A DNA stretch of 64,000 nt from Sapientia aquatica (lineage in GTDB: Bacteria; Pseudomonadota; Gammaproteobacteria; Burkholderiales; Burkholderiaceae_D): the NCBI RefSeq assembly GCF_004358105.1, contig NZ_SMYL01000002.1:372001-436000 (forward strand), read 5' to 3'. A model generated the notes under the pieces. That model was given only the letters and a program-made list of their open reading frames with translations. It did not search any database and had not been told where the DNA came from. How positions within the stretch are numbered: position 1 is the stretch's first letter; each line of letters starts with the position of its first letter. Below are positions 19,668 to 29,603 of the stretch, one piece after another. Made by a program: the position numbers and the translations under genes.

Positions 19668-21641
19668 CTATGACAGTTTAAATACGCTCACCGCTTTCAT
19701 GAGCTGGTTCGCTTGCTCGTGCATGCTTTCGGTCGTGGCGGCCGCTTCTTCAACCAAGGCGGCATTTTGCTGCGTCATATCATCCATGGCCGTGACGGCG
19801 TGATTAACCTGCTCAATGCCATCGCGTTGCTCTTGGCTAGCCCGATTAATCTCCGACATGATTTCCGTGACCTGATTGATGGATTCTAAAATTTCACTCA
19901 TGGTCATGCCGGTTTGCTCGGCTAAGAAGTTGCCGGATTCGACTTTCGTGACGGAGTCGTTAATTAATGCCGAAATTTCTTTGGCAGCACTGGCCGAGCG
20001 TTGCGCTAAATTACGCACCTCGGTGGCCACGACGGCGAATCCACGTCCTTGTTCACCAGCCCGCGCCGCTTCGACCGCAGCATTTAGCGCCAAGATGTTG
20101 GTCTGGAATGCGATTCCATCGATCACGCTAATAATGTCAACAATCTTCTTGGAGCTATCTTTAATCGATGACATGGTTTCAATCACTTGATCCATCGCTT
20201 GCCCACCTTTGCTGGCAATTACGGAAGCAGATGCGACTAAGCTATCGGCTTGTTTGGCGCTGTCGGAATTCTGTTTGACAGTGGTGGTAAGCTGATTCAT
20301 TGATGCGGCAGTTTGTTCCAGTGAGCTGGCTTGCGATTCAGTGCGCTCGGAGAGATTCAAGTTACCTTGCGAAATTTCTTCGGATGATCCCACAATCAAT
20401 TCGGTGCTCTCGCGCACTTGATTGACCATTTCAGTTAATCCTTGACCGATGCCGTTGATCGATGTCATGAGTTGACCGATTTCATCAGCTCGATCAACTA
20501 CGAGCGTGGTACGTAGATCGCCATTGGCAAGATTGCGTGCTGCTTGAATTACGCTTTGAAGTGGAGCGCTCACATGGGTGCGCATCATCTGGTACAAAAT
20601 CGTTCCAAGCACCGCAATTAAGATCAAGCTGGCTAGTTGATAAATCCGTGTTTGCCTACTTGATTCTTTGGTGTATTCATCGGCATAAATTCCCCCAACA
20701 ACAATCCAATTCCAATTTTTCATGGGATAAAAAGCCACTAATTTTTCTCGCGCTTGGGTTTCGCCTAATTCTTGGTTAATCCAAGGGTAGCGCAGTGTTC
20801 CTTCTTTTTTCTGAATAATATCTTTGATGAATTCATGTCCATCGTTATCCTTTGAGTCGATAACATTGCTGCCTTCTTTGGAGGGATGGATGAGTAAATT
20901 ACCTTGGGTTTTACCCTCGGTCGCGTCTAGCGCGTAGAAATAACCAGATTCTCCGAGCTTCATGTCGCGAATCTTGGCTTTGATTGGGGCAAATGCCTCA
21001 TTAAAATTGAGACCAGTAAAAAAGATCCCGATGACTTTGCCCGAGCCATCTTTGATCGGATCGTATTGCGTCATGTACTTGATGTGAAATAGCTCAGCAA
21101 AGCCGAGGTAGCTTTTGCCATCCATAATTTGCTGATAGGCGGGATTGGTATGGTCAAGTTTAGTGCCGACTGCACGTTCACCATTTTCTTTTTTTAGTGA
21201 TGTGCTAATTCGAATAAAGTCGTCGCCGCTTCGGACAAAAATGGTTGCCACTACGCCTGATTGGGTAGAGATTTTGTCAATTAGCGCAAAATTACCGTTG
21301 ATATCTTGATTATTCGATAACAGTGCTGGCGTGCTTAAGCCGTTAATGTCTATTGCGCGACTGGCATCAAGCGCGAGGCCAGCCGCGAAGTTATCTTTAA
21401 CCATGGCGGCAGAATCAGCCAGCCGTTTGCGTAAGTTGGTATCCACGATATCGAGCATATCGACCACCATTTTCGTTTTGCTGGTAGTGTCTGATATCGA
21501 TTGGCGTTCCGCTTGTTGTTTGATGTTGTAGTCAATGAGGGCAGTGAATGCGATCAAAATCGCGCCAATAATGGTCACTAAAATTAGGGTTAGTCGACTG
21601 CCAATTGTCCATTCGTTAAAATGGCGTAAATGTTTGAACAT
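19668..21641 (-). CDS. Methyl-accepting chemotaxis protein with Cache sensor domain
   Basis: The 657-residue chemoreceptor has a first membrane helix (about 16-38), a periplasmic Cache region (about 40-330; GVVATIFVRSGDDFIRIST, then FFTGLNFNEAF and ESGYFYALDATEG), and a second helix (about 337-356). The HAMP domain follows (about 357-410) and then the signalling helical hairpin. The tip, [20 protein letters not shown] then [19 protein letters not shown], is intact. It senses small ligands outside the membrane and controls CheA. The layout resembles the Cache_3-Cache_2 fusion class, whose ligands are often organic acids; the ligand here is unknown. No che genes are in the window. Confidence 0.94.
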   Translation of the reverse strand: MFKHLRHFNEWTIGSRLTLILVTIIGAILIAFTALIDYNIKQQAERQSISDTTSKTKMVVDMLDIVDTNLRKRLADSAAMVKDNFAAGLALDASRAIDINGLSTPALLSNNQDINGNFALIDKISTQSGVVATIFVRSGDDFIRISTSLKKENGERAVGTKLDHTNPAYQQIMDGKSYLGFAELFHIKYMTQYDPIKDGSGKVIGIFFTGLNFNEAFAPIKAKIRDMKLGESGYFYALDATEGKTQGNLLIHPSKEGSNVIDSKDNDGHEFIKDIIQKKEGTLRYPWINQELGETQAREKLVAFYPMKNWNWIVVGGIYADEYTKESSRQTRIYQLASLILIAVLGTILYQMMRTHVSAPLQSVIQAARNLANGDLRTTLVVDRADEIGQLMTSINGIGQGLTEMVNQVRESTELIVGSSEEISQGNLNLSERTESQASSLEQTAASMNQLTTTVKQNSDSAKQADSLVASASVIASKGGQAMDQVIETMSSIKDSSKKIVDIISVIDGIAFQTNILALNAAVEAARAGEQGRGFAVVATEVRNLAQRSASAAKEISALINDSVTKVESGNFLAEQTGMTMSEILESINQVTEIMSEINRASQEQRDGIEQVNHAVTAMDDMTQQNAALVEEAAATTESMHEQANQLMKAVSVFKLS

Positions 21642-21785
21642 AGATTCTCCGAGCGATTTGAGTTTTACGAGAGTTGCGATGCATTGTTGTTAAAATTTAA
21701 TTTAGCAGATTAAAAAAATATTTCATCCTTTATTCGACCTATCCCACGTTAATTAAATAGCTCTAATTTGTTAATCAAAAATAGT

Positions 21786-22283
21786 ATGCAAATTCGTCCC
21801 GCCAATGTTAAAGATGCGTCCGCTATCAGTGACCTAATTAAACGTCTTTCGCCCTTTTTTATCGCCCATCCTGACGGTGCCGGAACAGAGCCGTTCTTTG
21901 CCAAGATGAGTGCTGAAAAAACAGCACAACTTATTTCGTCGTCTAACTGTTCGTATTGGGTGGCTGAGGTGGATGGTCAATTTGTAGGCGTGGTTGCTAT
22001 GCGCGATCACACGCACTTGTTCCATTTATTTGTTGATGAGCGCTTTCATCGAATGGGCATTGCGACCCAATTGTGGAATGTGGCGAAAGCCTATGCGCAG
22101 AAGGCCGGCAATGAGCAAGGATTTACGGTGAATTCGTCGCCTTATGCGCTGCAGCTTTACGAGCGATTGGGCTTTAAAGCGGTGGGAGAGCGAAGCGAGA
22201 AAGATGGCATTCTGTTTATACCAATGTATTTGTCGTTGCCAGCACAGGAAGTCAGCCAGCGCGATGAGCCCGCGGGTGATTAA
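21786..22283 (+). CDS. GNAT family N-acetyltransferase
   Basis: The 165-residue protein matches the GNAT fold. It starts IRPANVKDASAISDLI, has the core strand YWVAEVDGQFVGVVAMRD, the acetyl-CoA loop in LFVDERFHRMGIATQLW (RRxGxG-like, here HRMGIA), and the closing YERLGFKAVGERSEKDGI. The acceptor is unknown. ATG 21786 is preferred to an in-frame TTG at 21768; neither has a clear ribosome site. It is divergent from the chemoreceptor gene and followed by a 236-bp gap without a gene. Confidence 0.85.
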   Translation: MQIRPANVKDASAISDLIKRLSPFFIAHPDGAGTEPFFAKMSAEKTAQLISSSNCSYWVAEVDGQFVGVVAMRDHTHLFHLFVDERFHRMGIATQLWNVAKAYAQKAGNEQGFTVNSSPYALQLYERLGFKAVGERSEKDGILFIPMYLSLPAQEVSQRDEPAGD

Positions 22284-22519
22284 TCGGTTCTGCTTGCCGC
22301 TTCGTGAAAATCATTGAACTTACGGCTTTTTCTCGCTACCATCCTTGCGGTTCACCTAAGTCCCACATCATTACAATTAATGGGCTTGGCGGAATTGAAC
22401 CACAAACCCCACTAGCTAGTTTGCTAGAGTAAGAATGTTTAATAACGCGTACCAAATGACCCCGTGCCTAGCGTGGGCATTTTTGAATTCAACTCTGCAT
22501 TCATCTTAGAAAGCATTTA

Positions 22520-23917
22520 ATGAATACACCGAATGACGCCACACAGCAGCATTTTGGCGAGATTGCCCAGCGTGAAAAAGGTTTAAAACATGCCTTAAGC
22601 AGTGGGCAAATGGGCATGATCGCGCTGGGCGGCGCGATTGGCACCGGTTTGTTTTTAGGCAGCGGCTTTGCGATTGGTTTCGCTGGTCCGAGCGTGATGA
22701 TTAGTTTTGCCATCGGCGCGTTGATCACCGTGTTGCTCATCGGTTGCTTGGCGGAGATGACGGTCGCTCAGCCGACTTCAGGTTCCTTCGGTACTTATGC
22801 TGATTACTACATCAATCCGTGGGCTGGCTTTTTAGTCCGTTACGGTTACTGGACTTCCTACGTATTAGCGGTGGGGATGGAAGCGACTGCGGTTGCCATC
22901 TACATGAAGTATTGGTTTCCTGACTCTCAATCGTGGGTTTGGATTACTATTTTTTCGATTGCGTTAATCACGATTAATACCGTGAGCGTTAAAGTTTTTG
23001 GTGTTATTGAATATTGGTTTTCAATGATCAAAGTAATCGCCATCGTCATTTTTATTTTGTTGGGTTCCTACATGATCTATGGCGCACCGAATGATGCGTC
23101 GAGCACGATAGGTTTTAAAAATTACGTGGAATACGGCGGCTTTTTTCCTAAAGGAATTTGGGGCACATGGATAGCCGTGATCGTCGCGCTGTTTAGTTAT
23201 TTTGGGATTGAAGTCATCGCGATTGCGGCCGGCGAAGCGCAAAAGCCCGAGGTCGCGGTGGTGCGCGCGTTTAAAACATCCATTGTTCGCTTGGTGGTTT
23301 TTTACTTGTTGACCTTGGGATTAATGCTGGCAATTATGCCTTGGACCGAAGCGGGGCACGGCAAGAGTCCTTTTGTACAAGCCATGGAAGCGATACACAT
23401 TCCTGGTGCGGCAAGCCTGATTAATTTTGTCGTGTTGGTCGCGGCCTTATCGGCCATGAATGGCCAGTTGTACGCGACATCGCGCATGATGTTTAGTCTG
23501 TCGCGCGCCAATCAAGCGCCGAAAGTTTTTGGTCGATTAAATCGCCATCAAATACCGATGAATGCGTTGCTTTTGTCTTGTTCTGGCGTCGCTGTGGCTG
23601 CTGTGTTTAGCGTTTTATTTGGTGAAACATCGATCACACTAATGATGTCGATTGCGATGTTTGGCACCATGTTCGCGTGGGCGATGATCTTTGTTACCCA
23701 TTTATTTTTCCGTCGTCGCTGGACGCAAGAAGGCAGCCCATTGCTGTTCAAAATGTGGGGCTTTCCGTATTTGACGATCTTGGGAGCGGTGCTGATGTTC
23801 TCGGTGATGTTTAGCACTTTGTTGACCAACGAATTTCACTACACCGTGATCTTTGGTGCGCCATTCTTTGTGCTAGTAAGCGCGATGTACTTTGCTTTTT
23901 ATCGGGCAAAAAAGTAG
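22520..23917 (+). CDS. Amino acid permease (APC superfamily)
   Basis: The 465-residue inner-membrane protein has about 12 membrane helices. The family motif IALGGAIGTGLFLGSG lies in helix 1 (about 34-50), QPTSGSFGTYADYYI near residue 84, and FSYFGIEVIAIAAGEAQKPE near 230. These belong to the amino-acid-transporter (AAT) family of proton symporters, as in GabP, AnsP, ProY and AroP. The exact substrate cannot be read from sequence. An AGAAAG ribosome site is weak. The gene is convergent with the LysE-type exporter. Confidence 0.9.
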   Translation: MNTPNDATQQHFGEIAQREKGLKHALSSGQMGMIALGGAIGTGLFLGSGFAIGFAGPSVMISFAIGALITVLLIGCLAEMTVAQPTSGSFGTYADYYINPWAGFLVRYGYWTSYVLAVGMEATAVAIYMKYWFPDSQSWVWITIFSIALITINTVSVKVFGVIEYWFSMIKVIAIVIFILLGSYMIYGAPNDASSTIGFKNYVEYGGFFPKGIWGTWIAVIVALFSYFGIEVIAIAAGEAQKPEVAVVRAFKTSIVRLVVFYLLTLGLMLAIMPWTEAGHGKSPFVQAMEAIHIPGAASLINFVVLVAALSAMNGQLYATSRMMFSLSRANQAPKVFGRLNRHQIPMNALLLSCSGVAVAAVFSVLFGETSITLMMSIAMFGTMFAWAMIFVTHLFFRRRWTQEGSPLLFKMWGFPYLTILGAVLMFSVMFSTLLTNEFHYTVIFGAPFFVLVSAMYFAFYRAKK

Positions 23918-23946
23918 TTCGGGATGATAAAAGTTTTCCGCTACTT

Positions 23947-24579
23947 TTAACGCGCTAAAACTAAACGTAATCCTAAAGCGATGAAAATGCTGCCAGCAAT
24001 TCTGTCTAGCCATAATCCCGCTTTAGGGCGCTTGTTGAGCCACTGTCCCACTGCGCCCGAAAAATAACCCAGCAAGCCGAACAGCACTACCGCCTGTGCC
24101 GTAAAAGTAATCCCAAGTTGCGCGGTTTGCAGTCCAATATGCCCGTTTTGTTGGATAACAAATTGCGGCAGGAACGAGAGAAAAAACAGCACGACTTTTG
24201 GATTAATGCTGTTGGCGATTAAGCCCTTGAAAAACAATTTTAGCAAACTGTCTTGCGGATAGTTTTGAGCGCCGATTTGATGTCCTATCCCGCGGCTGCG
24301 CAGCGCCTGGCTACCCAAATAAATTAAATATAAACCGCCAGCGATTTTTAAACTGGTGAAGGCAATTGGTGATGCCGAAATCAGCGCGCTAATACCCAAC
24401 GCCGCCAAGATCGTGTGCGACAAACAGCCTAAAGCGCAACCCAAACCAAACGCGACACCTTGCTTGCGCCCACGCGAAACACCCATGCTCAACACCATCA
24501 AATTATCTGGGCCGGGGGATGCAGTAATTAATAACGCGGCGGTTAAGAATCCAAAAAATTGTTCCGGTGTGAGCAGCAT
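23947..24579 (-). CDS. LysE/RhtB family amino acid exporter
   Basis: The 210-residue protein has about six membrane helices and the family motif ASPGPDNLMVLSMGVSRG (about 20-37) followed by QGVAFGLGCALG. A second signature, KGLIANSINPKVVLFFLSFLPQFV, lies near residue 115. Members export amino acids such as homoserine, threonine or lysine; the substrate here is unknown. The start ATG is at 24579. The gene lies 29 bp from the end of murJ's neighbouring frame on the same strand and is convergent with the permease gene. Confidence 0.9.
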   Translation of the reverse strand: MLLTPEQFFGFLTAALLITASPGPDNLMVLSMGVSRGRKQGVAFGLGCALGCLSHTILAALGISALISASPIAFTSLKIAGGLYLIYLGSQALRSRGIGHQIGAQNYPQDSLLKLFFKGLIANSINPKVVLFFLSFLPQFVIQQNGHIGLQTAQLGITFTAQAVVLFGLLGYFSGAVGQWLNKRPKAGLWLDRIAGSIFIALGLRLVLAR

Positions 24580-24608
24580 AATGTTTTAGTGGTGGTCGTT
24601 TGAGAGGA

Positions 24609-26159
24609 TCAATTTTCAATCCGTTTAAAATCGCGGAACCGGAATCCCATCGCAAAAAGACTGGCGAAGTAGGTCACCATGCAAGCGATGAGAACTCCCG
24701 CCAAAGCAAGAATCCGATAAAACTGGTGGGCCTGCATCGTCACCCAGTTGAATTGCGCGCTTAAGTACAATGCGACGCCCGCCATTAAAACCAGCGCAAC
24801 TGCTTGCTTGGCAAAAAATAACATCCAACCCGGCTTAGGCTGGTAAATTTTATGGCGTCGTAACGCCGCATATAAGAACCCAGCGTTAAAGCATGCGCCG
24901 ACGCCGACTGCTAAAGCTAATCCAACGTGGGCGAGATAAGGAATGAAAATTTGGTTCATGATTTGGGTCGCTAGCAAAACGCCTAAGGCAATTTTTACTG
25001 GCGTTTTAATATTTTGTTTGGCGTAAAAGCCCGGCGCTAAAATTTTTACCACGATCAGTCCGATCAAACCAACGCCATACGCAATCAATGCGTGGCTGGT
25101 TTCGATCAATGCGATTTCATCAAATTTGCCGCTATGAAAAAGCACGGCAGTCAGCGGAATAGATAAGGTAGCCAAGCCAACCGCGGCAGGAAGTGCTAAT
25201 AAGAATGTAAGGCGTAAGCCCCAATCCAGCAGCGAAGAATACTCTTCTTGATTACCCTGTGTATGCGCGCGCGACAAGCTCGGTAACAGAATCGTTCCCA
25301 ATGCTACGCCAAGCAGGGCGGTAGGGAATTCCATCAAGCGATCGGCGTATCCCAGCCAAGACACACTTCCGGTTGGTAAGTGTGAAGCTAAGTTGGAATT
25401 AATTAGAATGCTTAACTGCGCCGCCGATACCGCAAAAATTGCCGGCCCCATATTACGTAGCACACGTTTGACGCCAGGATCATTCAAGGCTTCCATTGGA
25501 TGAAACGAAATGCGCGGCAGCATCCCAATTTTGATCAGATAAGGGAATTGAATTCCGAGTTGCAAAACACCACCCAAAATCACCGCAACGGCTAAACCAT
25601 AAATCGGTGGGTTAAAGAAATACACCAAGACAACCGAGCCGAAAATCGACGCTAAATTGAATAACACCGGCGTAAAGGCGGGAATCTTGAATTCCCGCCA
25701 AGTATTCAAAATCCCACCTGCCAAAGCGACTAATGAAATTAACGCAATATAGGGAAACATAATGCGCGTCATGACAACGGTGTTGGAATACTTTTCAGGA
25801 TCTTTGATGAATCCGCTAGCCAACCCATAAACCAGCAATGGCGCGCCAATGACGCCGATAATGCTAGTAATGACCAAGGCCCAGGTCAGGAGCGTACCGA
25901 CGGCATCGACCAAGGATTTGGTGGCTTGGGGACCTTTTTGGTCGTGGTATTCGCTCAAAATTGGCACAAATGCTTGCGAAAAAGCACCTTCTGCGAACAC
26001 CCGCCTTAATAAATTTGGTATCCGAAATGCAATATTGTAGGCATCTGAATAAGCCGAAGCGCCAAAGGCGTGGGCAATTAAGATTTCGCGGACCAAACCA
26101 GTGATGCGCGACAGCATGGTCATGCCACTAATAGTAGCGAGTGTTTTGAGCAGGTTCAT
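24609..26159 (-). CDS. murJ: Lipid II flippase MurJ
   Basis: MurJ flips the peptidoglycan precursor lipid II across the inner membrane. The 516-residue protein has 14 predicted membrane helices. It opens with LLKTLATISGMTMLSRITGL and carries the signature FRIPNLLRRVFAEGAFSQAFVP (about 47-68), then IMFPYIALISLVALAGGILN near 130. The gene is divergent from rpsT, a pairing typical of betaproteobacteria. The 183-bp gap upstream holds the rpsT promoter. Confidence 0.97.
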   Translation of the reverse strand: MNLLKTLATISGMTMLSRITGLVREILIAHAFGASAYSDAYNIAFRIPNLLRRVFAEGAFSQAFVPILSEYHDQKGPQATKSLVDAVGTLLTWALVITSIIGVIGAPLLVYGLASGFIKDPEKYSNTVVMTRIMFPYIALISLVALAGGILNTWREFKIPAFTPVLFNLASIFGSVVLVYFFNPPIYGLAVAVILGGVLQLGIQFPYLIKIGMLPRISFHPMEALNDPGVKRVLRNMGPAIFAVSAAQLSILINSNLASHLPTGSVSWLGYADRLMEFPTALLGVALGTILLPSLSRAHTQGNQEEYSSLLDWGLRLTFLLALPAAVGLATLSIPLTAVLFHSGKFDEIALIETSHALIAYGVGLIGLIVVKILAPGFYAKQNIKTPVKIALGVLLATQIMNQIFIPYLAHVGLALAVGVGACFNAGFLYAALRRHKIYQPKPGWMLFFAKQAVALVLMAGVALYLSAQFNWVTMQAHQFYRILALAGVLIACMVTYFASLFAMGFRFRDFKRIEN

Positions 26160-26244
26160 GGAGGCGCATTATAGCGAGAACCACTATTGATTTGTTTGAA
26201 TGCAACTAGCGAAACGTCTTTTTGCAGGGAAAGTAGCGAGCGTA

Positions 26245-26273
26245 TTGTAAGTTGAAATAAATTCGATTATAAT
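26245..26273 (+). promoter_or_regulatory. Sigma-70 promoter for rpsT
   Basis: TTGTAA (26245-26250) and a perfect TATAAT (26268-26273) are spaced by 17 bp. Transcription would start near 26280, giving a leader of about 60 nt before the rpsT ATG at 26343. Confidence 0.8.
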
Positions 26274-26342
26274 AGCGAGCTGTACAGAATTCACGGCCAT
26301 CGCAAATTTGTGACGGCACATTGACATAGTTTAGGAAATTTC

Positions 26343-26606
26343 ATGGCAAATACCGCACAAGCGCGCAAACGTGCTCGTCAAGCAGTTAAACAAAACGCTC
26401 ACAACTCGAGCCAACGTTCCACATTGCGTACTGCAATCAAAGCAGTTCGTAAGGCAATCTTGGCTGGTGATAAAGCAGTGGCAACTTCAATTTTCCAAGC
26501 TTCGGTTTCGACAATTGATAGCATTGCGGATAAAAAAATTATCCACAAAAACAAAGCTGCCCGTCACAAGAGCCGTTTGGCTGCTGCTTTAAAAGCACTG
26601 GCTTAA
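26343..26606 (+). CDS. rpsT: Small ribosomal subunit protein S20
   Basis: S20 binds 16S rRNA early in assembly of the 30S subunit. The 87-residue, strongly basic protein starts [18 protein letters not shown], includes [15 protein letters not shown], and ends in a [18 protein letters not shown] helix. These are the standard S20 features. The leader follows a clear sigma-70 promoter, and a terminator lies about 100 bp after the stop. The gene forms a single-gene unit divergent from murJ. Confidence 0.98.
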   Translation: MANTAQARKRARQAVKQNAHNSSQRSTLRTAIKAVRKAILAGDKAVATSIFQASVSTIDSIADKKIIHKNKAARHKSRLAAALKALA

Positions 26607-26701
26607 TATCAGCGGCTACGTGTTAGCCCTTGATTCGAGACTGCTTACTTAAATTGCTTTGAATTCGCTTAGCGCGAATTGACTGCCAGATTAAGTAAAA
26701 C

Positions 26702-26735
26702 AAAAAACCACATGAATTTATTTGTGTGGTTTTTT
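26702..26735 (+). terminator. Intrinsic terminator after rpsT
   Basis: AAAAAACCACA pairs with TGTGGTTTTTT across a loop of about 12 nt. The symmetric A and T runs may also serve the convergent rluE gene. Confidence 0.82.
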
Positions 26736-26840
26736 GTCGTTTTTTGCTTTGTTTTTTGCTTTGGGTGTTTTGTGATTTAACTAGTTATGTTTTGGTTAAT
26801 GCACATTGCAGTAGCCCCAAAATAGCATTGGCAACCACTC

Positions 26841-27386
26841 CTACGTACTTAATTCGACCCATTCCCCCGGTAAAAGCGGATGACTAGCCAGCGAATAGGG
26901 ACCGATTGCCGAGCGGATCAAGCGCAATGTCGGCAAGCCAACTGCCGCGGTCATTCGTCGGACTTGACGGTTTTTTCCTTCTTTTAGCGTAATTGCCAAC
27001 CAGGCCGCCGGAATATCGGCGCGCTCACGAATCGGTGGATTGCGCGGCCACAACCAGTCGGGCGCGTAAATGTGCTTAACTTCGCAAGGTTGGGTCACAA
27101 AGTCACCCAAATTGAGTGGTTCGGACAATCTTTGTAACTGATCGGCGCTAGGTTTTCCTTCAACTTGTACTAAATAGGTTTTCGCTTCCTTGTGATCGGG
27201 ATGGCTAATTTTGTGCTGCAGTTGCCCGTCATCAGTTAGTAGCATTAAGCCTTCACTATCTGCATCAAGCCGCCCTGCGGGATAAATCCCGGGAATCGCG
27301 AGGTGATCCGCCAAGGTTGGTCGGGTTTCATGGGCCGAAAATTGGCTCATCACTTGGAATGGTTTGTTAAATAAAATCAGTTTCAT
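26841..27386 (-). CDS. rluE: 23S rRNA pseudouridine synthase, RluE type
   Basis: The 181-residue enzyme belongs to the RsuA family without an S4 domain, which fits RluE (pseudouridine 2457 of 23S rRNA). It starts MKLILFNKPFQVMSQF. The catalytic motif AGRLDADSEGLMLLTDDG places Asp at residue 41. KEGKNRQVRRMTAAVGLPTLRL near residue 133 is the second family motif. The exact target base is inferred from similarity. The gene is divergent from icd. Confidence 0.92.
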   Translation of the reverse strand: MKLILFNKPFQVMSQFSAHETRPTLADHLAIPGIYPAGRLDADSEGLMLLTDDGQLQHKISHPDHKEAKTYLVQVEGKPSADQLQRLSEPLNLGDFVTQPCEVKHIYAPDWLWPRNPPIRERADIPAAWLAITLKEGKNRQVRRMTAAVGLPTLRLIRSAIGPYSLASHPLLPGEWVELST

Positions 27387-27598
27387 AGTTACAGTGTCGC
27401 AAATTTATGGCATCTAGTAAAATACTAGTGCATAATGTGAAATTACTGTCTTATGTCTTATATAAGAGCTGGCGAAGATTAACACGGATAAAATACGAAA
27501 AACGTGAAATTTGTCTTTCAGTGACTACAATAAGATAGGCTACTATTACGGGCGCTACCTACCCCTAGCGCTATTTTCGCCTCACTTCGGAGATTACA

Positions 27599-28852
27599 AT
27601 GTATCAACACATCAAAGTACCTGCCGACGGTCAAAAAATCACCGTCAATGCTGATTATTCAATCAATGTCCCAAACAACCCGATTATTCCTTATATCGAA
27701 GGTGACGGAACTGGCGTGGATATTAGCCCAGTGATGATTAAAGTAATCGATGCAGCAGTGGCAAAAGCTTACGGCGGCGCACGCAAAATTAGCTGGATGG
27801 AAATCTATGCGGGCGAAAAATCAACTCAAGTATACGGCCCAGATGTATGGTTGCCAGAAGAAACACTGAAAGTGTTGAAAGACTACGTCGTCTCCATTAA
27901 AGGCCCACTGACCACACCAGTAGGCGGCGGTATTCGCTCATTGAACGTAGCATTGCGCCAAGAATTAGATCTGTACGTTTGCTTGCGCCCCGTGCGTTAT
28001 TTTACTGGCGTTCCTTCGCCAGTACGTGAGCCGGAAAAAACTGACATGGTTATTTTCCGTGAAAATTCAGAAGATATTTACGCTGGCGTTGAATTTCAAG
28101 AAGGCTCCGACCAAGTTAAGAAATTGATCGCATTCTTGGTCAACGAAATGGGCGTGAAAAAAATCCGCTTCCCAGAAACATCCGGTATCGGTATCAAGCC
28201 AGTATCCCGCGAAGGTACAGAGCGTTTAGTCCGTAAAGCAATTCAATACGCGATCGACAACGATAAGCCATCCGTGACTATCGTTCATAAAGGCAACATC
28301 ATGAAATACACCGAAGGTGGATTCCGTGATTGGGCTTATGCATTAGCGCAAAAAGAATTCGGCGCAGAATTGATCGATGGCGGCCCATGGTGCAAATTCA
28401 AGAATCCAAAAACGGGTAAAGAAATTATCGTTAAGGATTCCATCGCTGATGCATTCTTGCAGCAAATCTTGTTGCGCCCAGCTGAATACAGCGTTATCGC
28501 TACCTTGAATTTGAACGGCGACTATATTTCTGACGCGCTCGCGGCACAAGTTGGTGGTATCGGTATTGCACCAGGCGCTAACTTATCGGATTCCATCGCA
28601 ATGTTCGAAGCAACCCACGGCACCGCGCCTAAATATGCTGGTAAAGATTATGTGAACCCAGGTTCTTTGATTTTGTCGGCAGAAATGATGCTGCGCCACA
28701 TGGGTTGGTTGGAAGCAGCAGATTTGATTATTGAATCAATGAGCAAATCGATCGCCCAGAAGAAAGTAACCTATGACTTCGCACGTTTGATGGAAGGCGC
28801 AACACAATTGTCTTGCTCCGGATTCGGCGACGTGATGATTGAAAATATGTAA
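27599..28852 (+). CDS. icd: Isocitrate dehydrogenase (NADP+)
   Basis: Icd oxidises isocitrate to 2-oxoglutarate in the TCA cycle. The 417-residue length equals the E. coli type homodimer. [17 protein letters not shown] lies at about 29-45, and [26 protein letters not shown] near residue 115 contains the substrate-binding Ser that is phosphorylated in enterics. [14 protein letters not shown] lies near 230, and the NADP-site [13 protein letters not shown] near 340. A CGGAGA ribosome site precedes the ATG. I did not find aceK in the window. Confidence 0.98.
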   Translation: MYQHIKVPADGQKITVNADYSINVPNNPIIPYIEGDGTGVDISPVMIKVIDAAVAKAYGGARKISWMEIYAGEKSTQVYGPDVWLPEETLKVLKDYVVSIKGPLTTPVGGGIRSLNVALRQELDLYVCLRPVRYFTGVPSPVREPEKTDMVIFRENSEDIYAGVEFQEGSDQVKKLIAFLVNEMGVKKIRFPETSGIGIKPVSREGTERLVRKAIQYAIDNDKPSVTIVHKGNIMKYTEGGFRDWAYALAQKEFGAELIDGGPWCKFKNPKTGKEIIVKDSIADAFLQQILLRPAEYSVIATLNLNGDYISDALAAQVGGIGIAPGANLSDSIAMFEATHGTAPKYAGKDYVNPGSLILSAEMMLRHMGWLEAADLIIESMSKSIAQKKVTYDFARLMEGATQLSCSGFGDVMIENM

Positions 28853-28881
28853 TTAATGCAGTGCTAGAAACATAGCAAATT

Positions 28882-28912
28882 AAAAAAGGCCGATTCATAT
28901 CGGCCTTTTTTT
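28882..28912 (+). terminator. Intrinsic terminator after icd
   Basis: GGCCGA pairs with TCGGCC across ATTCATA-like loop sequence, with A6 before and T7 after. It lies 30 bp past the icd stop. Confidence 0.9.
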
Positions 28913-28935
28913 ATGGACATAAATAATTGACCCAT

Positions 28936-28962
28936 AAAAAAAGCTCCGCAAGCGGAGCTTTT
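28936..28962 (-). terminator. Intrinsic terminator of the cold-shock gene
   Basis: On the complement, AAAAGCTCCG pairs with CGGAGCTTTT and a T7 run follows. It lies 17 bp past the stop of the leftward cold-shock gene. Confidence 0.88.
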
Positions 28963-28979
28963 AAGAGCTATCCTTAAAA

Positions 28980-29183
28980 TTAAGGAGCTTGAATATTTGA
29001 TGCTTGTTTACCCTTAGGACCTTGAGTCACTTCGAATTGTACTTTTTGGCCTTCTTTGAGCGTTTTGAATCCGTTCATTTGGATTGCTGAGAAGTGGGCG
29101 AACAAATCTTCACCGCCGTCGTCTGGAGTGATAAAGCCAAAGCCTTTTGAATCATTAAACCATTTAACTGTACCTGTTGCCAT
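28980..29183 (-). CDS. CspA family cold-shock protein
   Basis: The 67-residue protein is a single cold-shock domain. RNA-binding motifs RNP1 (KGFGFI) and RNP2 (DLFAHF) are intact. It starts [17 protein letters not shown] and ends [14 protein letters not shown]. Such proteins bind single-stranded RNA and melt structures; some are cold-induced, others constitutive. I chose ATG 29183, the family start; an open frame reaches back to 29207 but has no support. The long region upstream (to the clpS start) leaves room for a structured leader typical of cold-shock genes. Confidence 0.96.
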   Translation of the reverse strand: MATGTVKWFNDSKGFGFITPDDGGEDLFAHFSAIQMNGFKTLKEGQKVQFEVTQGPKGKQASNIQAP

Positions 29184-29603
29184 AATACATCTTTCAGAAA
29201 ATATCAAAAAACACGAGCCGCCAGAAATTCAGCAAAATGCTAAATCGACCGAAACTTGCCCTCTCAGTGTTAACGAGAAGCAAATATCTCATTAACAATT
29301 TCATTTTTGGGTTAATGAATAAGAATGTCAAGAATTTTCACTGAAGCATTATGTGTAATAGGCAATATTTCATTAAAAATAGTTTTTTTACGGTAATTTG
29401 CAGGATTTTTGGTGGGAATTTACAACACTAGCAGTGTGATAAGGTTTTGGTGTTAGGAAAGAAAATTGTGTTGCCCACGGTTTATACCTATTGATCTTGG
29501 GCAAATTAGCTCCATCTCTGAGCATCCAAAGCGAACTACAAAAAATTAAATTACACTGCGTAATTAAAGCTTTGAATTTAGATGGAATCTGTTAAATTTA
29601 CTT
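29184..29603. other. Divergent region between the cold-shock gene and clpS
   Basis: This 420-bp AT-rich stretch has no gene. On the complement, TTGACA at 29331-29326 is a perfect -35 box for the cold-shock gene, but the box 17 bp on is a poor -10. If real, it would give a leader of about 120 nt. I could not place the clpS promoter. Confidence 0.4.
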
